Assembly: GCA_016792765.1 (NCBI GenBank)
Contig: JAEULD010000271.1
Location: forward strand, 1-39,837
From: Candidatus Odyssella sp.
Lineage (GTDB): Bacteria > Pseudomonadota > Alphaproteobacteria > Bin65
Length of the DNA: 39,837 nt
Reading direction: 5' to 3'
The notes beneath the pieces were generated by a model that worked only from the letters and a program-made list of their open reading frames with translations, did no database searches and was not told the DNA's origin. Of the stretch, positions 1-7,730 are shown piece by piece. Numbering within the stretch: position 1 is the stretch's first letter; each line of letters starts with the position of its first letter. The position numbers were made by a program, and so were the translations under genes.

Positions 1-1
1 C

Positions 2-715
2 GGGCTGTCGTTCGAGAACCGCCACGAGCGCCTCGCCGAATCGCTCGATTTCATCCTGAAATGCTGGACCGAGGATGCGCCGTTCGATTGGAACGGCAAG
101 CATTGGCGCGCGAAGGGCGTGGTGGCCCTGCCCAAGCCGGCGCCGGCGCCGCTGCCGATGGCCACGGCGACCGATTCCGAAGCCATGCTCGCGCGCGCCG
201 CCCGCAATGGCTGGACGCTGCTGACCGCGTTCCTCGAGCCGGTGCCGCATATCCGCGAGAAGGCGGAAAAATATGCGGCGGCGGCGCGCGCCGCCGGGCG
301 TGCATCGCCGCGCCGCGCGATCGTCGGCTCCCGCATCGTCTACGTCGCCGACACGCGCCGGCAGGCGATCGAGGAGATGCGCGCGGCGGTCGCCTACGAG
401 GTGAGCGTGCAGGCCCAGCGCGGCTTCCTCCGCATGTTGAAGCAGCGCTACGGCCTCGACGTGCCGAACGACGCGAACGCCATCGACGCGCTGGCCGAAT
501 CGGGATTCTATTTGCTCGGCCCGCCCGACGATGTCGCCGCCGAGATCAAGCGCTTCTACGACGGCTGCGGCGGCTTCGGAACGTTCCTGATCACCACCGG
601 CAAGGACTGGGCGACACGCGCGCACCGCGACCGCTCGATGCGCCGCTTCATGGAAGAGGTGGCGCCGCAGCTCCGCCACCTCGACCCCGTCGACGCGGCG
701 GCCGCCGCGCCGTAG
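2..715 (+). CDS. LLM-class (luciferase-like) flavin-dependent oxidoreductase, 5'-truncated
   Basis: The reading frame is open from the first bases of the window (codon start at base 2) to TAG at 713-715, so this is the C-terminal ~237 residues of a longer protein. The visible part carries the late TIM-barrel segments of luciferase-like monooxygenases: a segment reading WTEDAPFDWNGKHW (the usual 'open the area around the ring' region), then a PLPMATATDSEAM strand in place of the usual PPIWVAATS, and a C-terminal cap. Such enzymes use FMNH2 or F420 to oxidise small organic substrates; the substrate cannot be read here. It converges with the glutathione transferase gene, with 21 bases between stop codons. 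The start and the flavin-binding N-terminus lie outside the window. Family assignment is fairly safe; function is unknown. Confidence 0.75.
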   Translation, partial: GLSFENRHERLAESLDFILKCWTEDAPFDWNGKHWRAKGVVALPKPAPAPLPMATATDSEAMLARAARNGWTLLTAFLEPVPHIREKAEKYAAAARAAGRASPRRAIVGSRIVYVADTRRQAIEEMRAAVAYEVSVQAQRGFLRMLKQRYGLDVPNDANAIDALAESGFYLLGPPDDVAAEIKRFYDGCGGFGTFLITTGKDWATRAHRDRSMRRFMEEVAPQLRHLDPVDAAAAAP

Positions 716-736
716 CGCGGCACGCGGCGAACGCGC

Positions 737-1420
737 CTAGTCCTCCGGCTCGCCGCGCGCTCGGGCCGCGGCGCGGCGGACCTGCGCGGCCTCCAATTCG
801 GCGATAACGCGCGCTGCGACGGGGTCGCGCGCGATGCTCTGCCAATAGGCGGCGAGGCGCGGATGCGGCGCGAACGGATCGCCGCCGGCGAACAACGCCG
901 CGTGCATGCGCGCCGCCCGCGCCGCGAAGAACAACAGCGGCACGAGCGCGCAATCGGCCGTGGTGAGCCGGCCGCCGACCGCATATGCGGCCGCGTGCGT
1001 GCCGCCGCCGAGGGTCCGCGCGATATGGCCGAGCGCGCGCTCCACCGCCGCGCGCGGCGCCGCCTGCGCGCCGGCGCCGGCCTTCGCGGCTTCGAACAGG
1101 TCCTTGAGCGGCGGCGCCAGATACTCGTCGGCGAACCGCGCGAGCAGGCGCGCCCGCGCCCGCTCTTCCGGCGCGGCCGGGCGCAGCGGCGGGTCCGGGA
1201 AGCGATCTTCGATATACTCGACGATGATCTCCGATTCCGGGATCACGGTGCCGTCGTCGAGCATCAGCGCCGGCACGAGGCCGAGCGGATTGATCGCGCG
1301 ATAGGCGGCCGAGCGCGCGCCGCCGGGCGGCGGCGCCACCGCCGCCGTCAGCCGCTTCGCATAGAGCGCCATGCGCACGCGCGCCGCGAACGGCGAATGA
1401 TCGAGGTCGTAGAGCCGCAT
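737..1420 (-). CDS. glutathione S-transferase family protein
   Basis: The protein has 227 residues, normal for cytosolic GSTs. The N-terminal thioredoxin-like domain (about 1-80) has the expected marks: a serine in DHSPFAARVRM (Ser9) at the glutathione-thiolate position, the cis-proline loop in NPLGLVPAL, and ESEII for gamma-glutamyl binding. An all-helical C-terminal domain follows. I chose the ATG at 1420 (MRLYDL) because the GST fold begins there; an in-frame ATG at 1489 would add 23 unrelated residues. It is divergent from the dioxygenase gene (131-bp gap). GSTs of this general shape include maleylpyruvate and maleylacetoacetate isomerases, which would fit the ring-cleavage genes nearby, but nothing in the sequence proves that role. 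Confidence 0.8.
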   Translation of the reverse strand: MRLYDLDHSPFAARVRMALYAKRLTAAVAPPPGGARSAAYRAINPLGLVPALMLDDGTVIPESEIIVEYIEDRFPDPPLRPAAPEERARARLLARFADEYLAPPLKDLFEAAKAGAGAQAAPRAAVERALGHIARTLGGGTHAAAYAVGGRLTTADCALVPLLFFAARAARMHAALFAGGDPFAPHPRLAAYWQSIARDPVAARVIAELEAAQVRRAAARARGEPED

Positions 1421-1551
1421 CGGCGCAGTCTCGGCGCTCGGCGGCGCGGACGGAAGTGCGAAAACGCCGCCGGGGCATGGCGCAGGCACCGGTGGCCCCG
1501 GCGGCGCGGCGTGCTATCGTCGGGCAGACTGGTTTCCGACGGAGCTTCCCG

Positions 1552-2412
1552 ATGATCGAACTGCGCGACCTTTGCTATGTGCGGCTCGGCACGCGCGACC
1601 TCGCCGCCGCCGAGCGGTTCGGGACCGAGATCGTGGGCCTGCAGCCGATCCGGCGCTCGCCCGACCGCCTCTACCTCCGCAGCAACTACCGCGACCACTC
1701 GCTCTGCTATTTCCGCGGCGAGGCGAGCGATCAGGCCGTCGGCATCGAGCTCAAGGACTGGAACGGGCTCGACGGCGCGATGCGCGAACTGGCCGCCGCC
1801 GGCCGGACCGTGAAACGCGGCTCGCGCGAGGAATGCGCCGATCGCGCGGTCGAGGATTTCTGCTGGTTCGCCGATCCCACCGGCAACCGCATCGAGCTCG
1901 TCGTGCGCCCGCACGACGCGAACCGGCGCTATTTCCCGACCCGCGACGCCGGCATCAAGGGTTTCGGCCATATCGGCCTCAATACGGCCGACGCGAAGCG
2001 CGACGAGCGCTTCTGGACCACGCTGTTCAACATCCGGGTCAGCGACTGGATCGGCGCGGCGCCGCTGCTGCGCATGACCAACGTGCATCACCAGCTCGCG
2101 CTGTTCCCGGCCAAGGCGCCGGGCGTGCAGCACATCAATCACCAGGTGCACGACGTCGACGACATCATGCGCTCCTGGTACTTCTTGCAGGAGCGGCAGG
2201 TGAAGGTCGTGTTCGGGCCCGGCCGCCACGCGACCTCCGGCGGATACTTCCTCTATTTCGAGGGCCATCAGGGCATGGTGTTCGAATATTCGAACGCCGA
2301 CCGCACGATCATCGAGGACGACGCCACGCACCGCCCGCGCCAGTTCCCGATGGAAGCCGCCTCGTTCTGCGTCTGGGGCAGCAAGCCCGACATCGCCGAG
2401 TTTCGCTCCTGA
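1552..2412 (+). CDS. type I extradiol ring-cleavage dioxygenase (VOC superfamily)
   Basis: At 286 residues this is close to BphC/XylE-type catechol dioxygenases and is built of two VOC modules (about 1-120 and 135-260). The C-terminal module carries the Fe(II) facial triad: His140 in GFGHIGL, His197 in INHQVHDVDD, and Glu245 in GMVFEYS. The enzyme would therefore open a catechol-type ring next to the diol with O2, in the cytoplasm. A dedicated hydrolase for the ring-fission product is not adjacent, though alpha/beta hydrolases lie further right. The start is the ATG at 1552 (MIELRDL), where the first VOC strand begins; a longer start at 1456 would add a basic, unrelated stretch. It is divergent from the GST gene. 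Substrate unknown; family well supported by the complete triad. Confidence 0.82.
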   Translation: MIELRDLCYVRLGTRDLAAAERFGTEIVGLQPIRRSPDRLYLRSNYRDHSLCYFRGEASDQAVGIELKDWNGLDGAMRELAAAGRTVKRGSREECADRAVEDFCWFADPTGNRIELVVRPHDANRRYFPTRDAGIKGFGHIGLNTADAKRDERFWTTLFNIRVSDWIGAAPLLRMTNVHHQLALFPAKAPGVQHINHQVHDVDDIMRSWYFLQERQVKVVFGPGRHATSGGYFLYFEGHQGMVFEYSNADRTIIEDDATHRPRQFPMEAASFCVWGSKPDIAEFRS

Positions 2413-2493
2413 CAAGCGGCTGCGGCGGGGCAATGTGCCCTGATCGCGCGCGGCCGGGGCGTGCCGCCAGCCCGCCCAAGGGATCGCAATGCC

Positions 2494-2507
2494 TTGACTT
2501 AAATCAA
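2494..2507. promoter_or_regulatory. FNR/FixK-type box upstream of ppk2
   Basis: The sequence TTGACTTAAATCAA matches the TTGAT-N4-ATCAA consensus of FNR/FixK/Anr regulators at nine of ten positions. It sits inside a slightly longer near-palindrome (GCCTTGA...TCAAGGC, 2491-2510). Its centre is 2500.5. A GATAGT -10 candidate at 2530-2535 and a start site near 2542 put the box at about -41.5, the class II activator position. It points at the ppk2 gene at 2568. This suggests induction under low oxygen. Confidence 0.65.
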
Positions 2508-2567
2508 GGCACGACGGCCGCAATGGGCCGATAGTGTAGTGTTGAGAGAACGAAGAGATACGGACCC

Positions 2568-3746
2568 ATGGCGAAACGCGGAGATTCGGCGGCAAATGAC
2601 GGCGCCCCCAAAGCGGGCAACGGCACTGGTCGCGGGCATGCGCGACCGGTCGGCGCGGGCGACACGGCCGCGCGGCTCGACGCACGCGGCATCGAGAGCG
2701 AGGCGATCGCACGCCGGATCACCCGGGCACGGACCGTGCAGGCGGTGACGCTGCGGCAGTTGCTCGACGACCACGTCCGCACGGCCCCGCCCGAAGGGCT
2801 GATCGCCGGTCTCCAGGCGCTGATGGAAGGCGCCTCGCCCGACGACCGCCGGCAGCTGCGCAAGCTGCTGAAAGAGCGGCCGCCGCTCCCCGACGGCACG
2901 CCGCGCCCGGACCCCGACACGGAACTCTCGCCGGGGTGGCGCACCGGCGCCTATCCCTACCGGAACCTGCTGTCGCGCAAATCCTACGAGAAGCAGAAAT
3001 ACCGCCTGCAGGTGGAGCTGCTGAAGCTGCAGGCGTGGGTGAAGGCCACCGGCGCGCGCATCGTGATCCTGTTCGAGGGCCGCGACGCGGCGGGCAAGGG
3101 CGGAACGATCAAGCGGTTCATGGAGCACATGAACCCGCGCGGTGCCCGCGTCGTGGCGCTCGAGAAGCCGAGCGAGCTCGAGCGCGGCCAGTGGTATTTC
3201 CAGCGCTACGTCGAGCATCTGCCGACGCGGGGCGAGATCGTGCTGTTCGACCGCTCCTGGTACAATCGCGCCGGCGTCGAGCGGGTCATGGGCTTCTGCA
3301 CGCCGGCCGAATACGAGGAATTCCTCCGCCAGACGCCGGAGTTCGAGCGCCAGCTCGTGCGCAGCGGCATCCACCTGTTCAAGTTCTGGTTCTCGGTGAG
3401 CCGCGCGGAGCAGCGCCGCCGCTTCAAGGAGCGCAACCTCCACCCGCTCAAGCAGTGGAAGCTGAGCCCCATCGACCTCAAGTCGCTCGATCTCTGGGAC
3501 GACTACACGCGCGCGAAAGAGGCGATGTTCCTCAACACCGACACGTCGGACGCGCCCTGGACCGTGATCAAGAGCGACTGCAAGAAGCGTGCGCGGCTCA
3601 ACGCGATGCGCTTCGTGCTCGGCCGGCTGCCCTACGAGAACCGCGACATCGACACCATCGGCGTGGCCGATCCGCTGATCGTCGGCCGCCCGTCGCTGAC
3701 GCCGAGCGCCACCGACGACCAGCTCGCGGGGACGGGCCAGGGCTGA
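2568..3746 (+). CDS. ppk2: polyphosphate kinase 2 family protein (PPK2)
   Basis: This is a 392-residue protein whose C-terminal two thirds are a PPK2 core. PPK2 enzymes move phosphate between polyphosphate and nucleoside di- or monophosphates in the cytoplasm. Visible motifs: Walker A FEGRDAAGKGGT (169-180), Walker B VLFDRSWYNRAG (225-236) and the lid-type arginine patch RRRFKERN. About 120 residues precede the core, with a low-complexity basic start and a helical segment, so it is longer than a minimal class I PPK2 (about 300 residues). The core ending (YENRDIDTIGVADPLIVGR) is typical of the family. The gene converges with livM (10-base gap) and is probably monocistronic from the promoter at the FNR-type box. 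Which nucleotide it prefers cannot be read. Confidence 0.9.
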   Translation: MAKRGDSAANDGAPKAGNGTGRGHARPVGAGDTAARLDARGIESEAIARRITRARTVQAVTLRQLLDDHVRTAPPEGLIAGLQALMEGASPDDRRQLRKLLKERPPLPDGTPRPDPDTELSPGWRTGAYPYRNLLSRKSYEKQKYRLQVELLKLQAWVKATGARIVILFEGRDAAGKGGTIKRFMEHMNPRGARVVALEKPSELERGQWYFQRYVEHLPTRGEIVLFDRSWYNRAGVERVMGFCTPAEYEEFLRQTPEFERQLVRSGIHLFKFWFSVSRAEQRRRFKERNLHPLKQWKLSPIDLKSLDLWDDYTRAKEAMFLNTDTSDAPWTVIKSDCKKRARLNAMRFVLGRLPYENRDIDTIGVADPLIVGRPSLTPSATDDQLAGTGQG

Positions 3747-3756
3747 GGCCCGGCCG

Positions 3757-4707
3757 CTATTCCACCCGCGCGCCGCGGCTGACCACCGCCTCCTCGCCGA
3801 CCAGGCCCTTGGGACGCAGCAGCAAGACCGTGGCGAGCACGAGGCCGATCAGGATCACCTGCAGCGCGCCGGCGCGCACCGCGAACGCGCTCGGCAAAAC
3901 CGCGGCCATGAACCAGCCCGAGAAGCTCCAGAGGCCCCACACCGAGACGGCGCCGATGAGCGCCCCCTTGTTGTTGCCACTGCCTCCGACGATGAGCATC
4001 ACCCAGATCTGGAAGGTGAGCGTCGGCAGCGCGTCGTCGGCGCCGACATAGCCGATGAAGCTGGCATAAAGCCCGCCGCCCAGGCCCATCAGCGCCGAGC
4101 CGATCACGAAGGCCTGGAGGCGGTAGGCGAACGCGTTCTTGCCGAGCGCGCCCGCCGCCGTTTCGTCCTCGCGGATCGCGCGCAGCACGCGGCCCCAGGG
4201 CGATCGCACCATGCGTTCCAGCGCCCAATCGGCGGTGCCGACGACGGCCAGCGTGACCGCGAGGAAGAAGAGGTTCGCGTTCACGCGATCGACGAACACG
4301 CTCGCCAGCGGCCGCGGAATCGAGACGCGGCCATGCGTGCCGCCGGTGAGCGTCTCCCAGTTGAGCGCGACGAGCTGGATCGTCACCGCGATGCCGAAGG
4401 TGGCGATGGCGAGATAGTCCTCGCGCAGCCGCAGGGTCGGGATGCCGACGACGAACGCAACGAGGCCGGCCGCGGCCATGGCGGCGAGCAAAGCGAGCGG
4501 GATCGGCAAGCCGAAGCCACCCACGCGGTCCGCCGCCGCGGGGCTGGCGAGGATCGCCACCGTGTAGGCGCCGACGATGAAGAAACCCACGACGCCGACG
4601 TTGAACAGGCCCGCGAAGCCCCATTGCAGGTTGAGGCCGAGGCAGACGAGGCCGTAGATCAGCGCGAGGCAGAGGAAGAAGACGAGATAGGCGGCGACGT
4701 CGATCAT
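3757..4707 (-). CDS. livM: branched-chain amino acid-type ABC transporter permease (LivM)
   Basis: A 316-residue inner-membrane protein rich in hydrophobic helices. It carries the LivM hallmark LGLNLQWGFAGLFNVG near residue 30 and a second permease signature around GTHGRVSIPRP. It pairs with LivH to form the membrane channel of a HAAT-family importer powered by LivF and LivG. It is the last gene of the leftward operon VOC-livG-livF-livH-livM, 13 bases after livH. The C-terminus (RPKGLVGEE) is the usual LivM ending before a short tail. The true substrate may be an aromatic or other organic acid rather than leucine; Liv-type systems in catabolic islands often import other compounds. Confidence 0.9.
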   Translation of the reverse strand: MIDVAAYLVFFLCLALIYGLVCLGLNLQWGFAGLFNVGVVGFFIVGAYTVAILASPAAADRVGGFGLPIPLALLAAMAAAGLVAFVVGIPTLRLREDYLAIATFGIAVTIQLVALNWETLTGGTHGRVSIPRPLASVFVDRVNANLFFLAVTLAVVGTADWALERMVRSPWGRVLRAIREDETAAGALGKNAFAYRLQAFVIGSALMGLGGGLYASFIGYVGADDALPTLTFQIWVMLIVGGSGNNKGALIGAVSVWGLWSFSGWFMAAVLPSAFAVRAGALQVILIGLVLATVLLLRPKGLVGEEAVVSRGARVE

Positions 4708-4720
4708 GCCCGCATGCTCT

Positions 4721-5650
4721 TCACGCGCGCGCCCCGAGAATGCCCTGCGGGCGCACGAGGAGGATCAGGAACAGCACGCCGAACGAGATCGCAGCGCGAT
4801 ATTCGGGGCCGATGAGCATCACCGCGAGGCTTTCGCTGACGCCGATCACGAGGCCGCCGAGAACGGCGCCGTAGATGCTGCCGATGCCGCCCAGCACCGC
4901 CGCCGCGAACAGCGGCAGCAGCAGGTCGAAGCCGATCGAGGGGCGGAGCTGGATCGTAAGCCCGATCAGCACGCCGGCGACGGCGGCGAGCGAGGCGCCG
5001 ATCACCCAGGTGGCGCGGATCACGGCGGCCACGTCGATACCCGAGACCGAGGCGAGATCGGGGTTCTCGCGCACGCCGCGCATCGCGCGGCCCATCTGCG
5101 TGCGCGTGAGGAACAGGTGGAGCGAGACGACGAGCAGCGCGGTGACGAAGACCAGCGCGATCTGGTCGGGCGTGATGCGCAGGCCGGGGCCGAAGCGGAT
5201 CGCGATCTGGATCTCGCGGCTGAAGTACTCGGGATCGGCGCCGTAGCCGAGGACGACGAGATTGCGCAGCACCAGTGCCGCGCCGAACGCCCCGATCACC
5301 GAGGCGATCGCGATCTTCGCGCGGCGCAAGCGGCGGAAATAGATCGCGTCGAGAATCAGCGCGAGCGCCGACGCCGCGAGGATCGAGGCCAGCGTCGCCA
5401 CGATCAGCGGCCAGCCGAACGAGAACGGCTCGAACGGCCCGCCGAGCAGCGCCTTCAAGTCCTGCGAGCCGGCGACGGCGCCGAGCACCGCGAGCGCGAA
5501 ATAGCCGCCCCAGGTGATGAATTCGCCGTGCGCGAAGTTCGCGAAGCGCAGGATCGCGTAGGTCAGCGTGATCCCGATCGCGCCGAGGCTGACCGTCGCG
5601 CCGATCACGAGGCCGTCGAGGATCGACTGGAGCCAGATCGCGAGCGTCAT
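4721..5650 (-). CDS. livH: branched-chain amino acid-type ABC transporter permease (LivH)
   Basis: A 309-residue membrane permease with the LivH signature SLGAIGITLTYAILRFAN then FAHGEFITWGGYFAL in the first 50 residues and several further membrane spans. The C-terminal GLVIGVSESLAVM and LFLILLVRPQGILG segments are typical. Its ATG overlaps the livF stop by four bases, which implies translational coupling. It is the partner of LivM in the HAAT importer. There is no solute-binding protein in this operon; the candidate binding protein is the last gene of the divergent operon (9891-11165). Confidence 0.9.
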   Translation of the reverse strand: MTLAIWLQSILDGLVIGATVSLGAIGITLTYAILRFANFAHGEFITWGGYFALAVLGAVAGSQDLKALLGGPFEPFSFGWPLIVATLASILAASALALILDAIYFRRLRRAKIAIASVIGAFGAALVLRNLVVLGYGADPEYFSREIQIAIRFGPGLRITPDQIALVFVTALLVVSLHLFLTRTQMGRAMRGVRENPDLASVSGIDVAAVIRATWVIGASLAAVAGVLIGLTIQLRPSIGFDLLLPLFAAAVLGGIGSIYGAVLGGLVIGVSESLAVMLIGPEYRAAISFGVLFLILLVRPQGILGARA

Positions 5651-6381
5651 GGCGACGCGCCCGCGGGGGCGCCGCCGAGATAGATTTCGGCGATCGCCGC
5701 GTTCGCCGCGACGTCGCCGGCCGCCCCCGACAGCCGCTCGACGCCCTCGGCGAGGACGAGCGCGCGGTCGGCCGTGGCGAGCGCTGCGCGCACGTTCTGC
5801 TCGACCACGAGCACCGCGACCCCGGACCGGGCGACGCGGCGGATCATCGCGAACACCTGCTCGACGACGATCGGCGCCAGGCCGGCCGAAGGCTCGTCGA
5901 GCGCCAGCACGCGCGGCTCCACCATCAACGCGCGCCCGATCGCGACCATCTGGCGCTGGCCGCCCGACAGCCGCCCGGCCTTCGCCTGGCGTTTCGCGAC
6001 GAGATCGGGGAACAGCTCGAACACGCGCGCCGCGCGCTCGGCGCGCCCGCGCTTCAGCGTGTATCCGCCGAGCGCGAGGTTCTCGTCGACGGTGAGCTCG
6101 GCGAAGACGTTCGCCACCTGCGGCACGTAGGCGAAGCCGGCCGCGACGACGCGATGCGGCGGCAGGTCGGCGAGGCTCGCCCCGGCGAGGCGGATTTCGC
6201 CCGCGAAACGCGGCACGAGGCCCGCGATCGTGCGCACCAGCGTCGATTTCCCGGCGCCGTTGGGGCCGAGAATCGCGAGGATCTCGCCGGCCGCGAGGTC
6301 GAAGCCGACGCCGCGCAGGATCGGCACGCCGCGCACATAGCCGGCTTCCAGCGCGCGGACGGCAAGCGCCGGCTCAGCCAT
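5647..6381 (-). CDS. livF: branched-chain amino acid-type ABC transporter ATP-binding protein (LivF)
   Basis: A 244-residue ABC ATPase. It has Walker A GPNGAGKST (about 39-47), a Q-loop PQVANVF, signature LSGGQRQM, Walker B VLALDEPSAGL and an H-loop region in which the usual histidine is Gln (VVEQNV), as is normal for LivF. The IAEIYLGG ending is typical. It would sit on the cytoplasmic face with LivG to power uptake. It overlaps livG by eight bases and livH by four, so the transporter genes form one translation-coupled unit. Confidence 0.9.
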   Translation of the reverse strand: MAEPALAVRALEAGYVRGVPILRGVGFDLAAGEILAILGPNGAGKSTLVRTIAGLVPRFAGEIRLAGASLADLPPHRVVAAGFAYVPQVANVFAELTVDENLALGGYTLKRGRAERAARVFELFPDLVAKRQAKAGRLSGGQRQMVAIGRALMVEPRVLALDEPSAGLAPIVVEQVFAMIRRVARSGVAVLVVEQNVRAALATADRALVLAEGVERLSGAAGDVAANAAIAEIYLGGAPAGASP

Positions 6382-7153
6382 GGGGCGCCCCCGCCGCGGC
6401 GGCGTCGCCGCCGAGATAGGCCTCGATCACGCGGGCGTCGCCGCGCACGCGCGCGGCATCGCCCTCGAGCAGCAGCCTGCCATTGGCCATCACGAGGATC
6501 GGATCGCACAGCGACATGACGAGCGGCATGTTGTGCTCGATGAGGAAGATCGTCATGCCGCGCGCGTTGAGCGCGCGGATGCGCTCGGCGATCGCGTTCA
6601 TCAGCGTCGGGTTGACGCCGGCCGCCGGCTCGTCGAGCAGCACGAGCTTCGGATCGGCCATGAATGCGCGCCCGAGCTCGAGCAGCTTCAGTTGTCCGCC
6701 CGACAGGCTGCGCGCCTGCTGGCCCGCGAGATGCGTGAGGTTCAGGAATTCGAGCGCCTCCATCGCGCGGGCGCGGTTCGCCTTCTCGTGCTCGGCGACG
6801 CGGCCCGGGCGGATCCACGTGTTCCAGAAGCGTTCGCCGGGCTGGTTCGCGGCGACCAGCATGAGGTTCTCGAGCACCGTCATCTCGGGAAACGGGCGCG
6901 GGATCTGGAACGTGCGGACGATGCCCTTGCGGAAGATCGCGTAGGGCGCGCAGCCCGCGATCTCGTCGCCGGCGAACCGGATGCTGCCGCGCGTGGGCGC
7001 GTAATGGCCGGCCACGGTGTTGAACAGCGTCGTCTTGCCCGCGCCATTGGGGCCGATGAGGCCCGTGATCGAGCCGGGCCTCACCGTGAAGCTGACGCCG
7101 TCGACGGCGAGCGTGGCGCCGAGGCGTTTGGTCACTCCCCGAAGTTCCAGCAC
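6374..7153 (-). CDS. livG: branched-chain amino acid-type ABC transporter ATP-binding protein (LivG)
   Basis: A 259-residue ABC ATPase. It shows Walker A GPNGAGKTT (about 35-43), a Q-loop region FQIPRPF, signature LSGGQLKLLE, Walker B VLLDEPAAGVNP and the H-loop LIEHNM. The insertion between Q-loop and signature (the PGERFWNTWIRPGRV region) and the EAYLGG ending are typical of LivG. It is the second gene of the leftward operon, 83 bases after the VOC gene and overlapping livF. With LivF, LivH and LivM it makes a full inner-membrane complex. Confidence 0.9.
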   Translation of the reverse strand: MLELRGVTKRLGATLAVDGVSFTVRPGSITGLIGPNGAGKTTLFNTVAGHYAPTRGSIRFAGDEIAGCAPYAIFRKGIVRTFQIPRPFPEMTVLENLMLVAANQPGERFWNTWIRPGRVAEHEKANRARAMEALEFLNLTHLAGQQARSLSGGQLKLLELGRAFMADPKLVLLDEPAAGVNPTLMNAIAERIRALNARGMTIFLIEHNMPLVMSLCDPILVMANGRLLLEGDAARVRGDARVIEAYLGGDAAAAGAPHG

Positions 7154-7236
7154 GCGCCTTGCCCTCCTGCCGCGCCGTCAGCAGAGGTTGAGCGGGATCG
7201 CAGCCGCGTTCAAGCGCGCGATGCGGCCGCCGGCGG

Positions 7237-7629
7237 TCATGCGACGGTGCGGGCGAGCGCCGCCGGATCGTCGAAATGCACGATCTCGACGAGATAGCCG
7301 TCGGGATCGGTGGCGAAGAAGCCGGTCATCCCCTCGGGCATCGGGCGCGGCGGGCCGTCGGTCGTCCAGCCGTCGGCGGCGATACGCCGGTGCCAGGCGT
7401 GGACTTCCGCCGCCGAGCCGACCGTGAGGTCGAGCAGCGCGGCGCCGGGCCTGGGCTCCCGCCCCGGCCCGGCGGTGACGCCGAAGAACGCCCGCTCGTT
7501 CACGCGCCAGACGATCGCGGTCGGCGTGCGCATCGCGACGGCAAGGCCGAGCGTGCCGCCGTAGAAGCGCTCGGACCGCGCGAGGTCGCGCGTGCAGAAG
7601 AAGGTCAGCGCTTGCGCGAAGGCGGCCAT
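7237..7629 (-). CDS. VOC family protein (glyoxalase/bleomycin-resistance fold)
   Basis: A single-domain VOC protein of 130 residues with two beta-alpha-beta-beta-beta modules: the first starts ALTFFCTRDLARSERFYGG, the second near residue 66 (ALLDLTVGSAAEVHAWHRR). The last strand carries FFATDPDGYLVEIVHF, with the conserved Glu used for metal binding in this superfamily. The first-module His of glyoxalases is not evident, so the metal site is uncertain. It is the first gene of the leftward operon, directly behind the strong divergent promoter at 7666-7693, and is followed by the four liv genes, so its job is probably tied to the transported compound. Confidence 0.72.
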   Translation of the reverse strand: MAAFAQALTFFCTRDLARSERFYGGTLGLAVAMRTPTAIVWRVNERAFFGVTAGPGREPRPGAALLDLTVGSAAEVHAWHRRIAADGWTTDGPPRPMPEGMTGFFATDPDGYLVEIVHFDDPAALARTVA

Positions 7630-7651
7630 GCCGGGCGGCGTCCCAATTTCG

Positions 7652-7672
7652 ATATTTGATCAAAGATCATAT
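7652..7672. promoter_or_regulatory. GATC palindrome, probable GntR operator
   Basis: The perfect 10-base palindrome TTTGATCAAA lies at 7655-7664. It is nested in a wider imperfect dyad with ATAT and GATC on both sides (GATC at 7658-7661 and 7665-7668). It is AT-rich in a GC-rich setting and overlaps the -10 of the leftward promoter and the -35 of the rightward one. That it binds the neighbouring GntR protein is inference from position. Confidence 0.5.
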
Positions 7673-7684
7673 TTGTGCTGGTAT
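7656..7684 (+). promoter_or_regulatory. promoter of the rightward gntR operon
   Basis: TTGATC (7656-7661), 17 bases, and TGGTAT (7679-7684) form a moderate sigma70 promoter reading toward gntR. The expected start near 7691 falls after the upstream in-frame ATG at 7683, which supports the ATG at 7731 as the gntR start. The -35 is inside the palindrome, as expected for autorepression. Confidence 0.4.
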
Positions 7685-7693
7685 GGAAGTCAA
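7666..7693 (-). promoter_or_regulatory. sigma70-type promoter of the leftward VOC-liv operon
   Basis: On the minus strand, TTGACT (7693 to 7688), a 16-base spacer and TATGAT (7671 to 7666) each match the sigma70 consensus at five of six positions. The expected start is near 7659, about 30 bases before the VOC start codon. The -10 lies inside the GATC dyad at 7652-7672, so a bound regulator would block it. Confidence 0.55.
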
Positions 7694-7730
7694 CGCGATC
7701 GCGCGAATCCGCGAGGAGGAAACGCCTGCC

